Shown here: piece by piece, positions 1-11,725 of the stretch
Numbering within the stretch: the stretch's first letter is position 1
Layout of the letters: every line of letters starts with the position of its first letter
Source: Spirogloea muscicola
Taxonomy: Eukaryota > Streptophyta > Zygnematophyceae > Spirogloeales > Spirogloeaceae
Reading direction: 5' to 3'
DNA: 24,983 bases
Assembly (NCBI GenBank): GCA_009602725.1
Contig: WELB01000119.1
Coordinates: forward strand, 216,409-241,391
Made by a program: the position numbers and the translations under genes
Notes under the pieces: model-generated
Told to the model about the DNA's origin: nothing
Database searches by the model: none
Seen by the model: the letters and a program-made list of their open reading frames with translations, nothing else

Positions 1-16
1 AAAAAAAAAAAAAAAC

Positions 17-808
17 TGGATCACCTCACACGCCGTGGCCAGCGCCTTCAGCATCAGCTCCGAGGCCTTTCGGACGTTGCTTCAACTCTTCCTCGGCCTC
101 CCACCTGACTGCCTGATTGGGGTGCGCCAGTGTGAGTGCGGCTTCCGTGCAGAGAGTGCTGAGCTCGCCGCTCACATGCTGCGATGCCCCACTGGACCAG
201 AAGTGGTGGGCATCCAAAACCTCCTCCGTGATGCTCTGGCGGGTTTGATGCGCGACGCGGGGTACCGTGCGGTCGTGGAAGTGAACAACATCATGCCTAT
301 CACCACGGATGCCCAGGGACGTCATCATCGCCGCACGCTTGACATTGTGGGCGTGCAACCTGGTGGAGGACCAAGGGCTTTGGTCGATATTGTGGTTACG
401 GAGGCCCATAAAATTCCAGCATCGACGCACATCGTTGGCCACGCAGTGGGCAGTGCTGAACAAAGAAAGTTGCAGCACTACTCCGATTACCCCCGATGTG
501 ATCAGCTCTTGCCAGCGGCAATCGACATCTTTGGCTGCTTAGGTCCTCGTTTCCTTACTCTCCTTCAAAAGATAGCCAATCTAGGCTACACACGACATGC
601 AGATATATTCCCGGCTGAGATGGGCTTGCCAGCGGCTTATCTGTCGTTGTTGCGACGACGAGTTTCGGCCTGTTTGCAGCGTGCTCAGGCTAATGCTTTG
701 CACCAGAAAGCTGGGCGAGCTCTAGTTGGTGGCAGAAGGGCTTCGTATCTGCCATCTAGTATCCAGGCATCGGTTAGCGACCTTTATGTTTTGACCCGTG
801 GTTTCTGA
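17..808 (+). CDS. C-terminal part of a non-LTR retrotransposon polyprotein (CCHC-like motif + restriction-like endonuclease)
   Basis: The frame is open from the poly(A) run at the window edge to the stop at 806-808, so this is the 3' part of a longer ORF; no true start is visible. Counting from the GTG at 35, a motif C33-x-C35-x11-H47-x3-C51 is followed by an RDAL...AGY helix, then E82, D103 (TLDIVG) and D118 (VDIVVT). A K/Y-containing segment (QRKLQHY, about 143-149) comes next, and the protein ends SDLYVLTRGF. This order (Cys/His motif, then a PD-(D/E)XK-like nuclease, then an Arg-rich tail) is what I know from RLE-type LINEs, where the nuclease nicks the target DNA. The same C-terminus recurs elsewhere in the window. 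The reverse transcriptase itself would lie upstream, outside the window. Activity of this copy cannot be judged. The exact clade (R2-, NeSL- or Utopia-like) is not decided. Confidence 0.8.
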   Translation, partial: WITSHAVASAFSISSEAFRTLLQLFLGLPPDCLIGVRQCECGFRAESAELAAHMLRCPTGPEVVGIQNLLRDALAGLMRDAGYRAVVEVNNIMPITTDAQGRHHRRTLDIVGVQPGGGPRALVDIVVTEAHKIPASTHIVGHAVGSAEQRKLQHYSDYPRCDQLLPAAIDIFGCLGPRFLTLLQKIANLGYTRHADIFPAEMGLPAAYLSLLRRRVSACLQRAQANALHQKAGRALVGGRRASYLPSSIQASVSDLYVLTRGF

Positions 809-895
809 GCGGGTCAATTTACTGTCGGTTATGTAAGTCTTAAGATGTGCTTGCCTTTGTACTTGGCAATTTGGCCTTCGTTTGTTTCAAATACA
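809..895 (+). mobile_element. 3' UTR tail of the LINE copy at 17-808
   Basis: The sequence after the stop (GCGGGTCAAT..., then AGATGTGCTTGCC...TTGG...GGCCTTC) aligns by eye with the tail of a second, minus-strand copy inside the CtpA gene (about 8088-8213). Shared sequence before and after the stop shows that both are 3' ends of the same LINE family. The 3' limit near 895 is where similarity fades. This tail ends about 160 bp before the CIR1 start codon, so it probably overlaps that gene's promoter or 5' UTR. Confidence 0.55.
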
Positions 896-1052
896 GGAAA
901 TTCCCCTCTATCCCCCCCTCTCCCAGCTCTCTCGCACTTGACCCAGCGGCTGCGTACTCAGCTCCACGTCCGGCGCTCAAGCTGGTCACAGGCTCTGGAT
1001 GGCCAGCGAGCTCCCCATGTGAGCCTGCTGTAATTCTGTCCGACCCACAAGC

Positions 1053-4044
1053 ATGGCCGCCGCACCTACTGCCGACGCCGGCGTCGGCGTGCGGGACAAG
1101 CGGAAGCCGCCGCCGCCGCGCGCCGAGGCGGACGGCAAGACCAAGTCGGGCACGGCGTGGAGCCATGGGTACCTGAACCAGAAGCCGTGGCACCCGCTGT
1201 CGTACCAGAACCAGCGCCGCAAGTGGATCGCCGAGCAGGAGCACGCCGAGGGCCTCCGCCGCTCCGACGAGGTCGCCAAGGAGTTTGCGCAGGAGCAGAG
1301 CTTCTTCAGCCACGCCGCGCAGCTCTCCAAGGCGCAGAAGGCCAAGGTGAGTTCCCCCTTGCTAACCCTCGTTGAATTGTTACCGCCACACTTATGCCAC
1401 CATCAAAGCAGGTCGTGATGGGCACCCACAAGCCCCCGGCTTCTGCAGGTGGAAGCCATGCAGGCAGTGAGCTTCATGTACATCCGGCCGCCTGGCTACA
1501 ACGCGGAGGGGGCGCGCGCCGCGGAGCTTGCTGATGAGCAGCGGCGGCTCCGAGCCGCCGCCAGTGATGGCAACGGCGCCAGCGCTCCTGAGGCTGAGGC
1601 AGAGTACGTGGCTGCCATTGCTGAAGACCCCGCCAGTGCAGTGGCCTCCTATGTCGTGCTCGCCTTTCTTTAGGAGGGTTCCTGAAGCTGCGCTGCACCT
1701 GGAAGCTATGCCTGAGCATGGCCTCCTTCCTTGCCCTCCTTCGCTCATTCGCTGGCGGCCTACCTTGTAGTCCGCTGGCAGCAGGCAGCGGCGCAGGTGG
1801 TGCCGCGGCAGGGGCAGCCGAGGAGGGCCAACCACGGCCAGCACGTGCCAAGGATGCGTTTGGTCGCACGGTGGCTACTGAGCAGGACTTTCCGCAGCTC
1901 AAGGGCGCTCCCAGGTGACGGCAGTGGCGCGCTTGAGTGCGCCCTCCCTCGTCAACTAGCGCTCTTAAGAACCCCAGAGCCTGACTAGATAGCGATAATA
2001 ATGTTTTGATGCTTTATCCTACATGCTTAACGGTTCAAATAGCTACGTAGCAACTTGCATGCCGGCTTTGCATATGGGAGCCCAAGTTGCCACGCCTCCC
2101 TCATTGGCTGCCTGGCCACCAATTTGTGCAGGCTGGACACGGGCGTGGTCGGGCGTGCCAAGCCGTTTGGCGTCGAAGTCCGCAACGTGCGGTGCGCGCG
2201 ATGTGGGGCGCTGGGCCACCAGGCAGGCGACCGCGAGTGCCCGCAGCGCGATGTCATCCTACCCGGCGAGGAGGAGCGCCGCCGACGCGAGGACCCCCTC
2301 ACGGTCTTTGCCGCCGCCCACGGTGGCCCCGAGGAGGTGATTGTCTGGCATCAGGCCCTCGCCGGGGTTGCCAGACACATCAAGACGCACATGAGTGGCT
2401 GGATTGCAAAGATTCCGAGAAGGGTTTAGGCTTTAGGCTTCACGTTTAGGGTTTAGGTTTACGGTGTAGGGTTTAGGGAGAGGATTAACCAATTTGGCGG
2501 CATTTTGTCGCGGTCAAGATCCTCGGCAGCCATGCCCAGCCGCTGACCTTGCTGGCACGCCCGCCTGCAGCCATTGCGCTGGGAGCTCAAGGTCGCGCCG
2601 GGGAGCCTCAGCCCAGCGCGCGGTGGCTTTCGTCCCGACGACCCCAATCAGCAGATACTTGCCTCCGACCACATTTTTGACGAGTACGGAGGTATGCGCA
2701 CGCTGTCCTGAGCTGCCATGTGCACCGACGCCGCTGCCAGCGCTGAGATCTGGAGAAGCACAAGGACTCTAGCAAGCACACAATATTTATGAGGGTTCAG
2801 CTTCCATGCTTTGTGTTTGTGAGGAGGAATATGACGAGAACAGAGGCCACCGTTTGTCTCTCAAAGTGATCAACTGCGTGGGTGCCCGTGTGCCTGTGAG
2901 CTGTGGTTGAGCAGGATTCCTGGAGAGCGGCGGTGGCGGCGGTGGCTCGGGAGTTGCAGATCAGGAGGAGGGGGCCTCGGCGACAGCGGCCATCCCGGCC
3001 GCTGTGATGATGCAGCTGACGAGCCGGCAGCGCAAGCGCCTTGCGCGTGCTTACGAGGGGCGCGACGATGAGGCTCGTCGCAAGCGGCGGCGTAGGCGGA
3101 GGGATGACCGGAATAAGCAAGAGGAGGAGGAGGCTCGGGGCACAGAGAAGAGGGTGCACAGCAAGAAGAGGAGGAAGGAGAGGAGAAGGAATGCAAGCAG
3201 CAGCTCCAGCAGCACCGGCAGAGGTGGCGAAAGGGATCGCAGCCACGGCTGCTGCAGCAGCGGCAGCAGCGGCAGCAGCGGCAGCAGCGGCAGCGCCAGC
3301 AGCGCCAGGAAGGTCAGGCGGGAAGGCCAACGGAAGGAGCGGAAGCATGTACGCAAGCGGCGCCGGGCGCAGGGCAGGGGCGAGAGCCTGATGGAGAGCC
3401 TGACGATTGCCGGCGCTGGCCGTGGCAATGAGGTCATGGCGCTTCATGCATCAGGGGCTAGGAGGAAAGAGGTTGACGGGGAGGACGGAGGTGCTGAGAG
3501 GGATAACGTGGGCGACGACAACGTGGCAGCCCGTTGCAAGCGAGAGGAAGAGGCAGGAGGCAGGAGGGAGGGTGGGTGTACGCCGGCACTGAAGGACCAG
3601 AGCAAGGGCAAGCGCAAAGCGGCCGCCGACGAAAGCAGCGACAAGTCCGACACGGCTGCAGAGCCAGCAGGTCGTCAGAGCAGGCTCAGCGGAAGGGCGA
3701 GCAGCAAGCGGAGGAAGGGCATGGAGGAGGCCGGCCCACGTGGGGAGCACCGCAGCAGGAAGCGAGTAGTGAGCAGCAGCCACGGTGGAGGTGATGACAG
3801 CAACAGTGTGAGGCGGAAGAGAAGGCGGAGGGCGAGGGGCAAGAAGAGCGAGGAATGTAGCAGCAGCAGCAGCAGCGCTGGCGTTGTCAGGCGTGACGGT
3901 GGGAGCAGGCGGCGCTTGGAGGGCGGCTCTGTATGCAAGCGCAAGCGGCCTGCAGACGCCGGCAGCGGCTCCTCTAGCAGCGACAGCTTGAACAGAAACC
4001 AAGTGCCGAGTGCCCCCCTCGCTTCTGCTTTAGTACCATCGTAG
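1053..4044 (+). CDS. CIR1: CIR1-like protein (CIR N-terminal domain, zinc knuckle, Lys/Arg/Ser-rich tail)
   Basis: Spliced model: exons 1053-1346, 1449-1603, 1771-1914, 2132-2336, 2571-2691 and 2915-4044, all GT-AG and phase-consistent, 2049 nt, 682 aa. The exon 2/3 junction is the least certain. Residues about 36-98 form a CIR_N-type domain (LNQKPWHPLS...RRKWIAEQEHAE). FMYIRPPG follows in exon 2. GAPR is split across exons 3 and 4. Then comes PFGVEVRNVRC with a knuckle C219-x2-C222-x4-H227-x6-C234, the same spacing as in human CIR1. Exon 5 holds WELKVAPG and DPNQQILASDHIFDEYGG. Exon 6 starts with FLES and TSRQRKRL, then becomes a basic Lys/Arg/Ser tail with Ser runs coded by AGC repeats. In animals CIR1 is a corepressor that binds RBPJ and is also associated with splicing. 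An alga has no Notch pathway, so a nuclear splicing-related role is my inference. The human protein is shorter (450 aa); the difference lies mostly in the tail. Intron 4 carries telomere-like repeats. Confidence 0.85.
2422..2478 (+). repeat. Interstitial telomere-like tract (TTTAGGG and variants) in CIR1 intron 4
   Basis: Within intron 2337-2570 there are about eight head-to-tail units of GTTTAGG/TTTAGGG type, some with single-base changes (for example TTTAGGC, TTTACGG, TGTAGGG). TTTAGGG is the plant-type telomere repeat also used by many trebouxiophyte algae; Chlamydomonas uses TTTTAGGG. The degenerate state points to an old internal tract rather than a chromosome end. Unique exons flank it on both sides. 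Confidence 0.8.
3195..3305 (+). repeat. AGC/GGC trinucleotide repeat coding a Ser/Gly run in CIR1 exon 6
   Basis: Repeated GCAGCAGCGGCAGCAGCGGC-type units translate in the CIR1 frame as Ser-Ser-Gly repeats. The reverse frame gives poly-Ala/Leu ORFs, which are shadows. Human CIR1 also has a long Ser run in its basic tail, so the composition fits the family although the sequence is not conserved. Confidence 0.7.
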
Positions 4045-5666
4045 TACAAGGGTCGGACAATCTTTTCGTGGCCCCAAGCTCCGGTTGCGGGGGCCGTGTT
4101 TTTCACCTCGCTGACTGAGCTCTTGCTGTGCCTCCCTAAGCTTATACTTCATTCTCTAGACCCCTTGTCCTTATCCTCCATGAAGAGGTATGTCATTTTG
4201 AAGTGCTTGCCATGCCAGACTCGCCCTGTACGCTGCCCATGTGGAGATGCTTGGTCGCTCCGCCGGGCAACAGGTCCTTTCCTCTGCAATGACTTGGGTG
4301 TTTGGTGCTGAGGTTTCATATCTAACGACTCTCAATGTTGCAACTCTTGGCTGCATACAACAGCCTCAGCTTCACTTGTCTATCCACTCAGAGTCCTCAA
4401 CTGGGCGTGTGCCCTTCTTCAGGTCTTGTGTTCTACTACCGCCTGCGTCTATTTATGTCCCTCTAACAATTTCAAGCGCTTCATTCGCACCACCAAGTTG
4501 GTCGTGCATTGCAGCAGCCTCTGGGTTGCGCAGCAGGGTTGCTCTTCCTCCCCTCAGCTCATCATGACTTCCTATTGCCGACACGGAGGTACTAAGAACG
4601 CTCAGTCTGCCTAACCTGTGGTTCTGCCAGTGTAGTCAAATGCACTCCGTATGCCTGGCTGGCTTTTACAGCCGCTCTTCTGATATCAGCAGCCGCATAG
4701 CTTCTTTAGAGGACCAGCAGACCGCCCTTGTCTCAGCTTGACAGACGTAGATCTGCTCATGGCAGCACACAAGAATCAGACTAGCACAGCCTCCGCCCTC
4801 TCTCAGTGGGTGGCAGCCATAACCAGGGCGCACCGTAGAAGCAGCACGGTGGCCTCAGATTCGGGGTCAAGCTCGATGATGCCTGGGCAGCCCTTTTCAC
4901 GTTCGAGCACTTCCACGGCCATTAGACCGAGACAGATGGTTTCCCAGCATAAGTTGCTATTACAACGTATTACTACAATAAACACTAGATGACACCAGGG
5001 CTTCTGCCCCTGCTTAGAGACAGTCAACAACTTGGTGCAGGGTTGAAGGTCAAGACGATGGGCTTTGTGGTGTCCAGAACAGCACAGATGCCGCTGCCCT
5101 GGTCTGCTCGCTGCCGCCCCCAGTGGTCCTCATGAGCCCACTCCGGCTGCCCGCCCCCACCTCACTCAGAGTGATGGACTGCAAGGCACAAAGATCATGG
5201 CCTGTACATCCACGATATCTAAGAAGCTCATAAGCTCCTTCTAGGAGGAGGCGGCTTGCAGATTGCAAGCAAATAAAGAAACGCGAGCTACTAGGAAAGC
5301 AATGGGCTATAGTCTAACAGGTCAAACGGCCTCTGCACACGGAGGCGCAGAGACCACCAGCTATCTACTCAAGCGCGGGGCACAAGCGACAACGGCGTGC
5401 ATTTAGCACGACTTCCAATCTATGTACAGGAGCAGGGCATCAGGTCTACGCTAGCAATTAAGATACATGACTGAAATCTATAAGCTGGCTGAAGAGGAAG
5501 ATCAATTCCTAAGTATATCTAAAACGCAGCCGGTCAATCTATACCGGTTGTGCTCAAATTCACCTAAGGAGATAATAAACTTTGTGGGCAAAGTGAGTGC
5601 TATGTGCCAGATATGTACAGCAGCAAAGGGCTGCACCTGTACAGGTTGGTAGTGGAGGCCAGCAAC
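4045..5666. other. Intergenic region between convergent CIR1 and CtpA genes
   Basis: This 1.6 kb stretch should hold the 3' UTRs of CIR1 (+) and of the CtpA gene (-). I see no conserved protein, tRNA or rRNA. Short ORFs on both strands lack recognisable motifs and splice context. No TGTAA follows CIR1 nearby. A minus-strand TGTAA lies at 4964-4960, about 700 bp past the CtpA stop, and could be its polyadenylation signal. A perfect 10-bp palindrome CCTGTACAGG is at about 5636-5645. Confidence 0.5.
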
Positions 5667-8787
<3,121 letters not shown>

Positions 8788-9370
8788 CGGCACCGGCGGC
8801 GACGGCGACGGCGGTTGCGGCGGCGGCGGCGGCGGCGGCGGCGATCAGTGGCGGCAATTGGAGACCAGCGGCCGGGAGGGCGGGGACCTCCCTCCTCCCC
8901 CACCGGGCCCACCTCCCTCCCCGCTGGGCATAAAGTAGCGTGACCAGGCCACTCGCTTCGCGGCCCCGCAGCGCTAAAGCGGCTCTTGGCGCGCGGGCGG
9001 GCCTCTTCTTGTCGGTAGACCCCCGTGGGGGCTCCGCGGCCCATGTCCCCCACCCGGCAGACGGTACCAGCCGCCGTTCAAGCCGTGCCCAAGCCGTCGC
9101 GGCGGGCGCTGCACATGGGCCGTGCCGGCAGGAGCCTCGTTACGCCCCTCCCCCGACCCCGTGGGTCCACGTGATTGAGGCAGCCCCGGTGCGTCAGCGC
9201 GCGCCGACCCGCCACCCGTGCCTGACGCCATGACGAGGTGACGCGGTGATGCTTGCACCCAGATAAGTGACTCCTCCCTCCCAGAAAGAGCTCGCCCATT
9301 GTTGATAGGGGCTCCCTCCCTACTACCCTGCGACTGCCCCCCTGCGCCTTCCCGCCCTTTCAGACCTCCA
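8788..9370. other. GC-rich upstream region of the CtpA gene
   Basis: The region begins with CGG/GGC repeats (about 8797-8845) just upstream of the protease start and continues as GC-rich sequence to about 9240. Several ORFs cross it on both strands, but none shows a conserved motif or codon pattern. It most likely holds the CtpA promoter and 5' UTR. I see no convincing TATA box. Confidence 0.4.
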
Positions 9371-10905
9371 AATTCATTTTTTGGGCTGGCCAAGAACAGC
9401 CATCGCCCTCCACTGGAACAGGATTTCTTCGTCTTCATTGAGCGAGGATGACTCATCCAGTAAAGGGCGTCGGCTGTGGGCTGGCCTCTCACAGCCATCG
9501 CCGGTATGTGCTTTCCGATCCTTCTGGACCTTGTTCGTTTTGTTCGTGGGCTAACTTTCCAGAGCCTCGCTCCCCTTCATAGAGCTGCTTCATTCTCACT
9601 GCAGGCCCGAATATCAGCTGTGCAATTGGGATACTCTCATCGACGTCTATAAACTTGACGTCTGACTTCTATGTGTGTCTACGATTTGCAGAACTGGTAG
9701 AAATTCGGCTGAACTAGTGTGAGCGTTTTGAAACAAGAGCGGTAGGTGACGCCGGCCCCAAAGCTCGGACAGAGTGGAGTAAACAGCGACGGCGCACAAG
9801 GCCTCAAGAACAAGAGTGTCGCTTCTATCAAACGGACTCGACAGAGCAGCAGTTCTTTCAATTGGGGCGAGGACTACAAAGGGTCAGCCCACAAGCAGAA
9901 GACAAGGTTGGGCTGGCCTCTCACATTGCTGTACATTACATTGGTAGAGCTGCTTCTCTTACTGTCCAATCTTTTCGGACCTAATTCAGACCTTATTTCT
10001 GGGCTGGCCATTCTCAGCGATCGCCTCTACGTTCTCTTTTGTTCATTACTTGAAGTATGTGGCTCAGTGATATTGAAACAGCTTTGCAATGTAAGTTAGT
10101 GGCTGTGAGAGGTCAGCCCCTGATATTGTTCAAGGTCTTGAAGTGATAGACAGTAAGAGGAACAAGAAGAAGAAAGTGGCTCTCACAAAGGGGGTGAGGG
10201 GCTGTGAAAATCAAATGTGAGGAATAGCTCTTCAATCAAAATTAACGGCTGTGAGAGGCCAGCTCAAGAATGGACATAATGGACTACTTATGTCCAGGCC
10301 TGGGGGTGGTTACGGCTGCTCAAGAGGGGAGGGCTCGCCCACAAAAAAAAGAGGGGCTAGCAAAAGCAGCCCAAAAAGAGGATACTGACCAGAGAGGAAA
10401 TTGAGCACCCAGTGGCCACTTGAGTCGCTGTGTGCACTAAAGCTTTTCTGGCCCCTTCGACCTTTGTTCATACTTTTCTGGGCTGGTCAATCCCAGCCTC
10501 GCCCAACAGGAAACGGCTTTCTCTTTCTTCTCCGTCATTGTGGCACCCTTCGACCCTTAGTCAATTCTCTTCGGGCTGGCTTTTCACAGCCCTTGCCCCC
10601 GTTGGGAGAGCCACTTCTTTCTCTTGTTAGGAGGAGACGCTCTTCCGAAGGAGGGCGATGGCTGTCATTGGCCAACCCAGAAACTTATGAACAAAGGGGC
10701 CGGAAAAGAGAGAGAAAGTGCGCGCCCATAGATAGGAAGGGCTGGCAAAGCCAGCCCAAAAAAGAATGGGCAATGTCCAAAGCCAAAGAAAGAGGAGCCG
10801 GAAAAAGCGAGAAGTGCGCACCCATAAAGAAGAGGGGCTGGCAAAGCCAGCCCAAAAAAGAATTGGACAATGTCCAAAGCCAAAGAAAGAGGAGCCGGAA
10901 AAGGA
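9371..10905. repeat. Cluster of dispersed hairpin repeats (LINE 3'-tail family)
   Basis: Twelve stem-loops of GGGCTGGC-loop-GCCAGCCC type lie here. Plus orientation: 9383-9401, 9478-9496, 9910-9925, 10001-10020, 10480-10498, 10573-10592. Reverse orientation: 10101-10119, 10248-10264, 10353-10372, 10660-10678, 10740-10757, 10835-10853. Better copies are flanked on the 5' side by GGCCCCTTCGACC...CTTTTC and on the 3' side by CTTGCCCC..TTGGGAGAGCCACTTCTTT. The same unit forms the 3' UTR of the LINE copies at 21.4-23.4 kb. The mixture of orientations suggests repeated independent insertions of short LINE tails into one another. No protein gene is supported here. Confidence 0.75.
10708..10901. repeat. 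Tandem duplication of a 97-bp hairpin unit
   Basis: Two head-to-tail copies (about 10708-10804 and 10805-10901) share GTGCGC-CCCATA, the perfect stem GGCTGGCAAAGCCAGCCC, AATGTCCAAAGCCAAAG and GAGGAGCCGGAAAA, with only a few differences. The high similarity shows a recent tandem duplication or two insertions at the same point. They precede the LINE C-terminus at 10953 and read as its 3' UTR on the minus strand. Confidence 0.75.
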
Positions 10906-10952
10906 CTACACTACAAAACACTGCAGAACACAGAGACGATGCAGAGGGAAGC

Positions 10953-11165
10953 TCAGTACCCACGAGTGAGCAACATCAGGTCTGAGTAGCTCGCTGCAGT
11001 TAAAGAGGCACTCCGCCGAGACCCAGAGGCGGCGGCCATAGCACGGCCTGCTCGCGTGTGGACGGCGTGGGCAAGGGAGCGTTGAAGCGATACGGCCAGG
11101 CGCATGCGGAAGACTTGTGCGAGCGAACCGGCGGCGTTGAAGCCGGGGCTCGGCCCCTGGCAGAC
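10953..11165 (-). pseudogene. Truncated LINE C-terminus (LLTRGY end)
   Basis: On the minus strand this codes FNAAGSLAQVFRMRLAVSLQ, then RSLAHAVHTRAGRAMAAASG, and ends SDLMLLTRGY. It matches the C-terminus of the LINE copy at 21738-21910 (FNAAGSWAQVYRMRLSVSLQ...) almost residue by residue. Nothing of the nuclease or reverse transcriptase remains, so it is a 5'-truncated copy or a broken relic. The frame itself is intact to the stop. Hairpin units lie directly downstream (lower coordinates), as expected for its 3' UTR. Confidence 0.75.
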
Positions 11166-11221
11166 CCGACCCGGAAAAGCATTCATGCACATAGCGACTC
11201 AACTGGTCACTGGGTGCTGTG

Positions 11222-11356
11222 ACCACTTCTTAGCAGCCGCAGGTCAGAGATTCTAGTTTCCGGGTGACGGGTCCCTGACTATAGCCAGGAGGCTGCAGCC
11301 GAAGCGAGACTGGTACGCAGATGCACCGCGCGTGCCATTGACCTCTGCAGCGATAG
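11222..11356 (-). pseudogene. Second truncated, frameshifted LINE C-terminus
   Basis: The minus strand codes LSLQRSMARAVHLRTSLASA up to a stop. After a frame change it codes ISDLRLLRSG, matching SLQRSMAHALHLRAGRALAA and SDVRLLTRNY of the copy at 21738. It sits about 60 bp upstream (in element orientation) of the relic at 10953-11165, so two LINE ends lie head to tail here. The stop and the frameshift mark it as dead. Confidence 0.65.
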
Positions 11357-11365
11357 GAAAAAAGG

Positions 11366-11725
11366 AAACCCTTTTAGATTTTGGAGGCGGGACCCGCCCT
11401 GCCCCACGTGCGCAGCTTGCCGGCGGCCTGCCTTTTGGCCCCCCCCTCCCGGTTTGTCGAAAATTTGAGCAGTCCTCCCCTGAGGGGTCCCGCCACCGAG
11501 CCGCCAGCGTGGCGCCGACGTGGCGCCACCGTGGCATCCCCCTCGCTCCGTCGTGGCGTCACTTCCCCCCAGGCAGACGCGGCCGCTGGCCCGGCTGCGC
11601 CGCCGCCGCATTCCCGCCGCCGCCGCCGCCCCGCCGCCGCCGCGAGCAGCGCCGCCGCCGCCGCGAGCGGCGCGCCCCGCCATTTCCATCCTCTCCCCTG
11701 CCGCCGCTCTGCGAGGACGCCGGCG
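11366..11725 (+). other. GC-rich 5' region of the FUSC-like gene
   Basis: This stretch just before the ATG at 11726 contains repeated GTGGCGCC/GGCGCCAC words (about 11509-11540) and long CGCCGC runs (about 11595-11670). The frame of the first exon is open upstream but has no earlier ATG, so the stretch is more likely promoter and 5' UTR. The GTGGCGCCAC palindrome at about 11520-11529 might bind a factor; that is a guess. Confidence 0.4.

Noticed and set aside
2797-4106. Long minus-strand Leu/Ala/Ser-rich ORFs
   Set aside because: These are antisense shadows of the Lys/Arg/Ser-rich CIR1 exon 6, with no conserved motif.
4096-5652. Several 60-108-aa ORFs between CIR1 and CtpA
   Set aside because: No conserved motifs, no consistent splice context, and lengths expected by chance.
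8974-9498. 174-aa minus-strand ORF upstream of CtpA
   Set aside because: Low-complexity Gly/Arg/Pro-rich translation of GC-rich DNA running into a hairpin repeat; no recognisable family.
9383-10853. CRISPR-like array of regularly recurring palindromes
   Set aside because: Spacing and orientation vary, flanks are homologous to each other, and the sequence is eukaryotic with no cas genes. The units match LINE tails.
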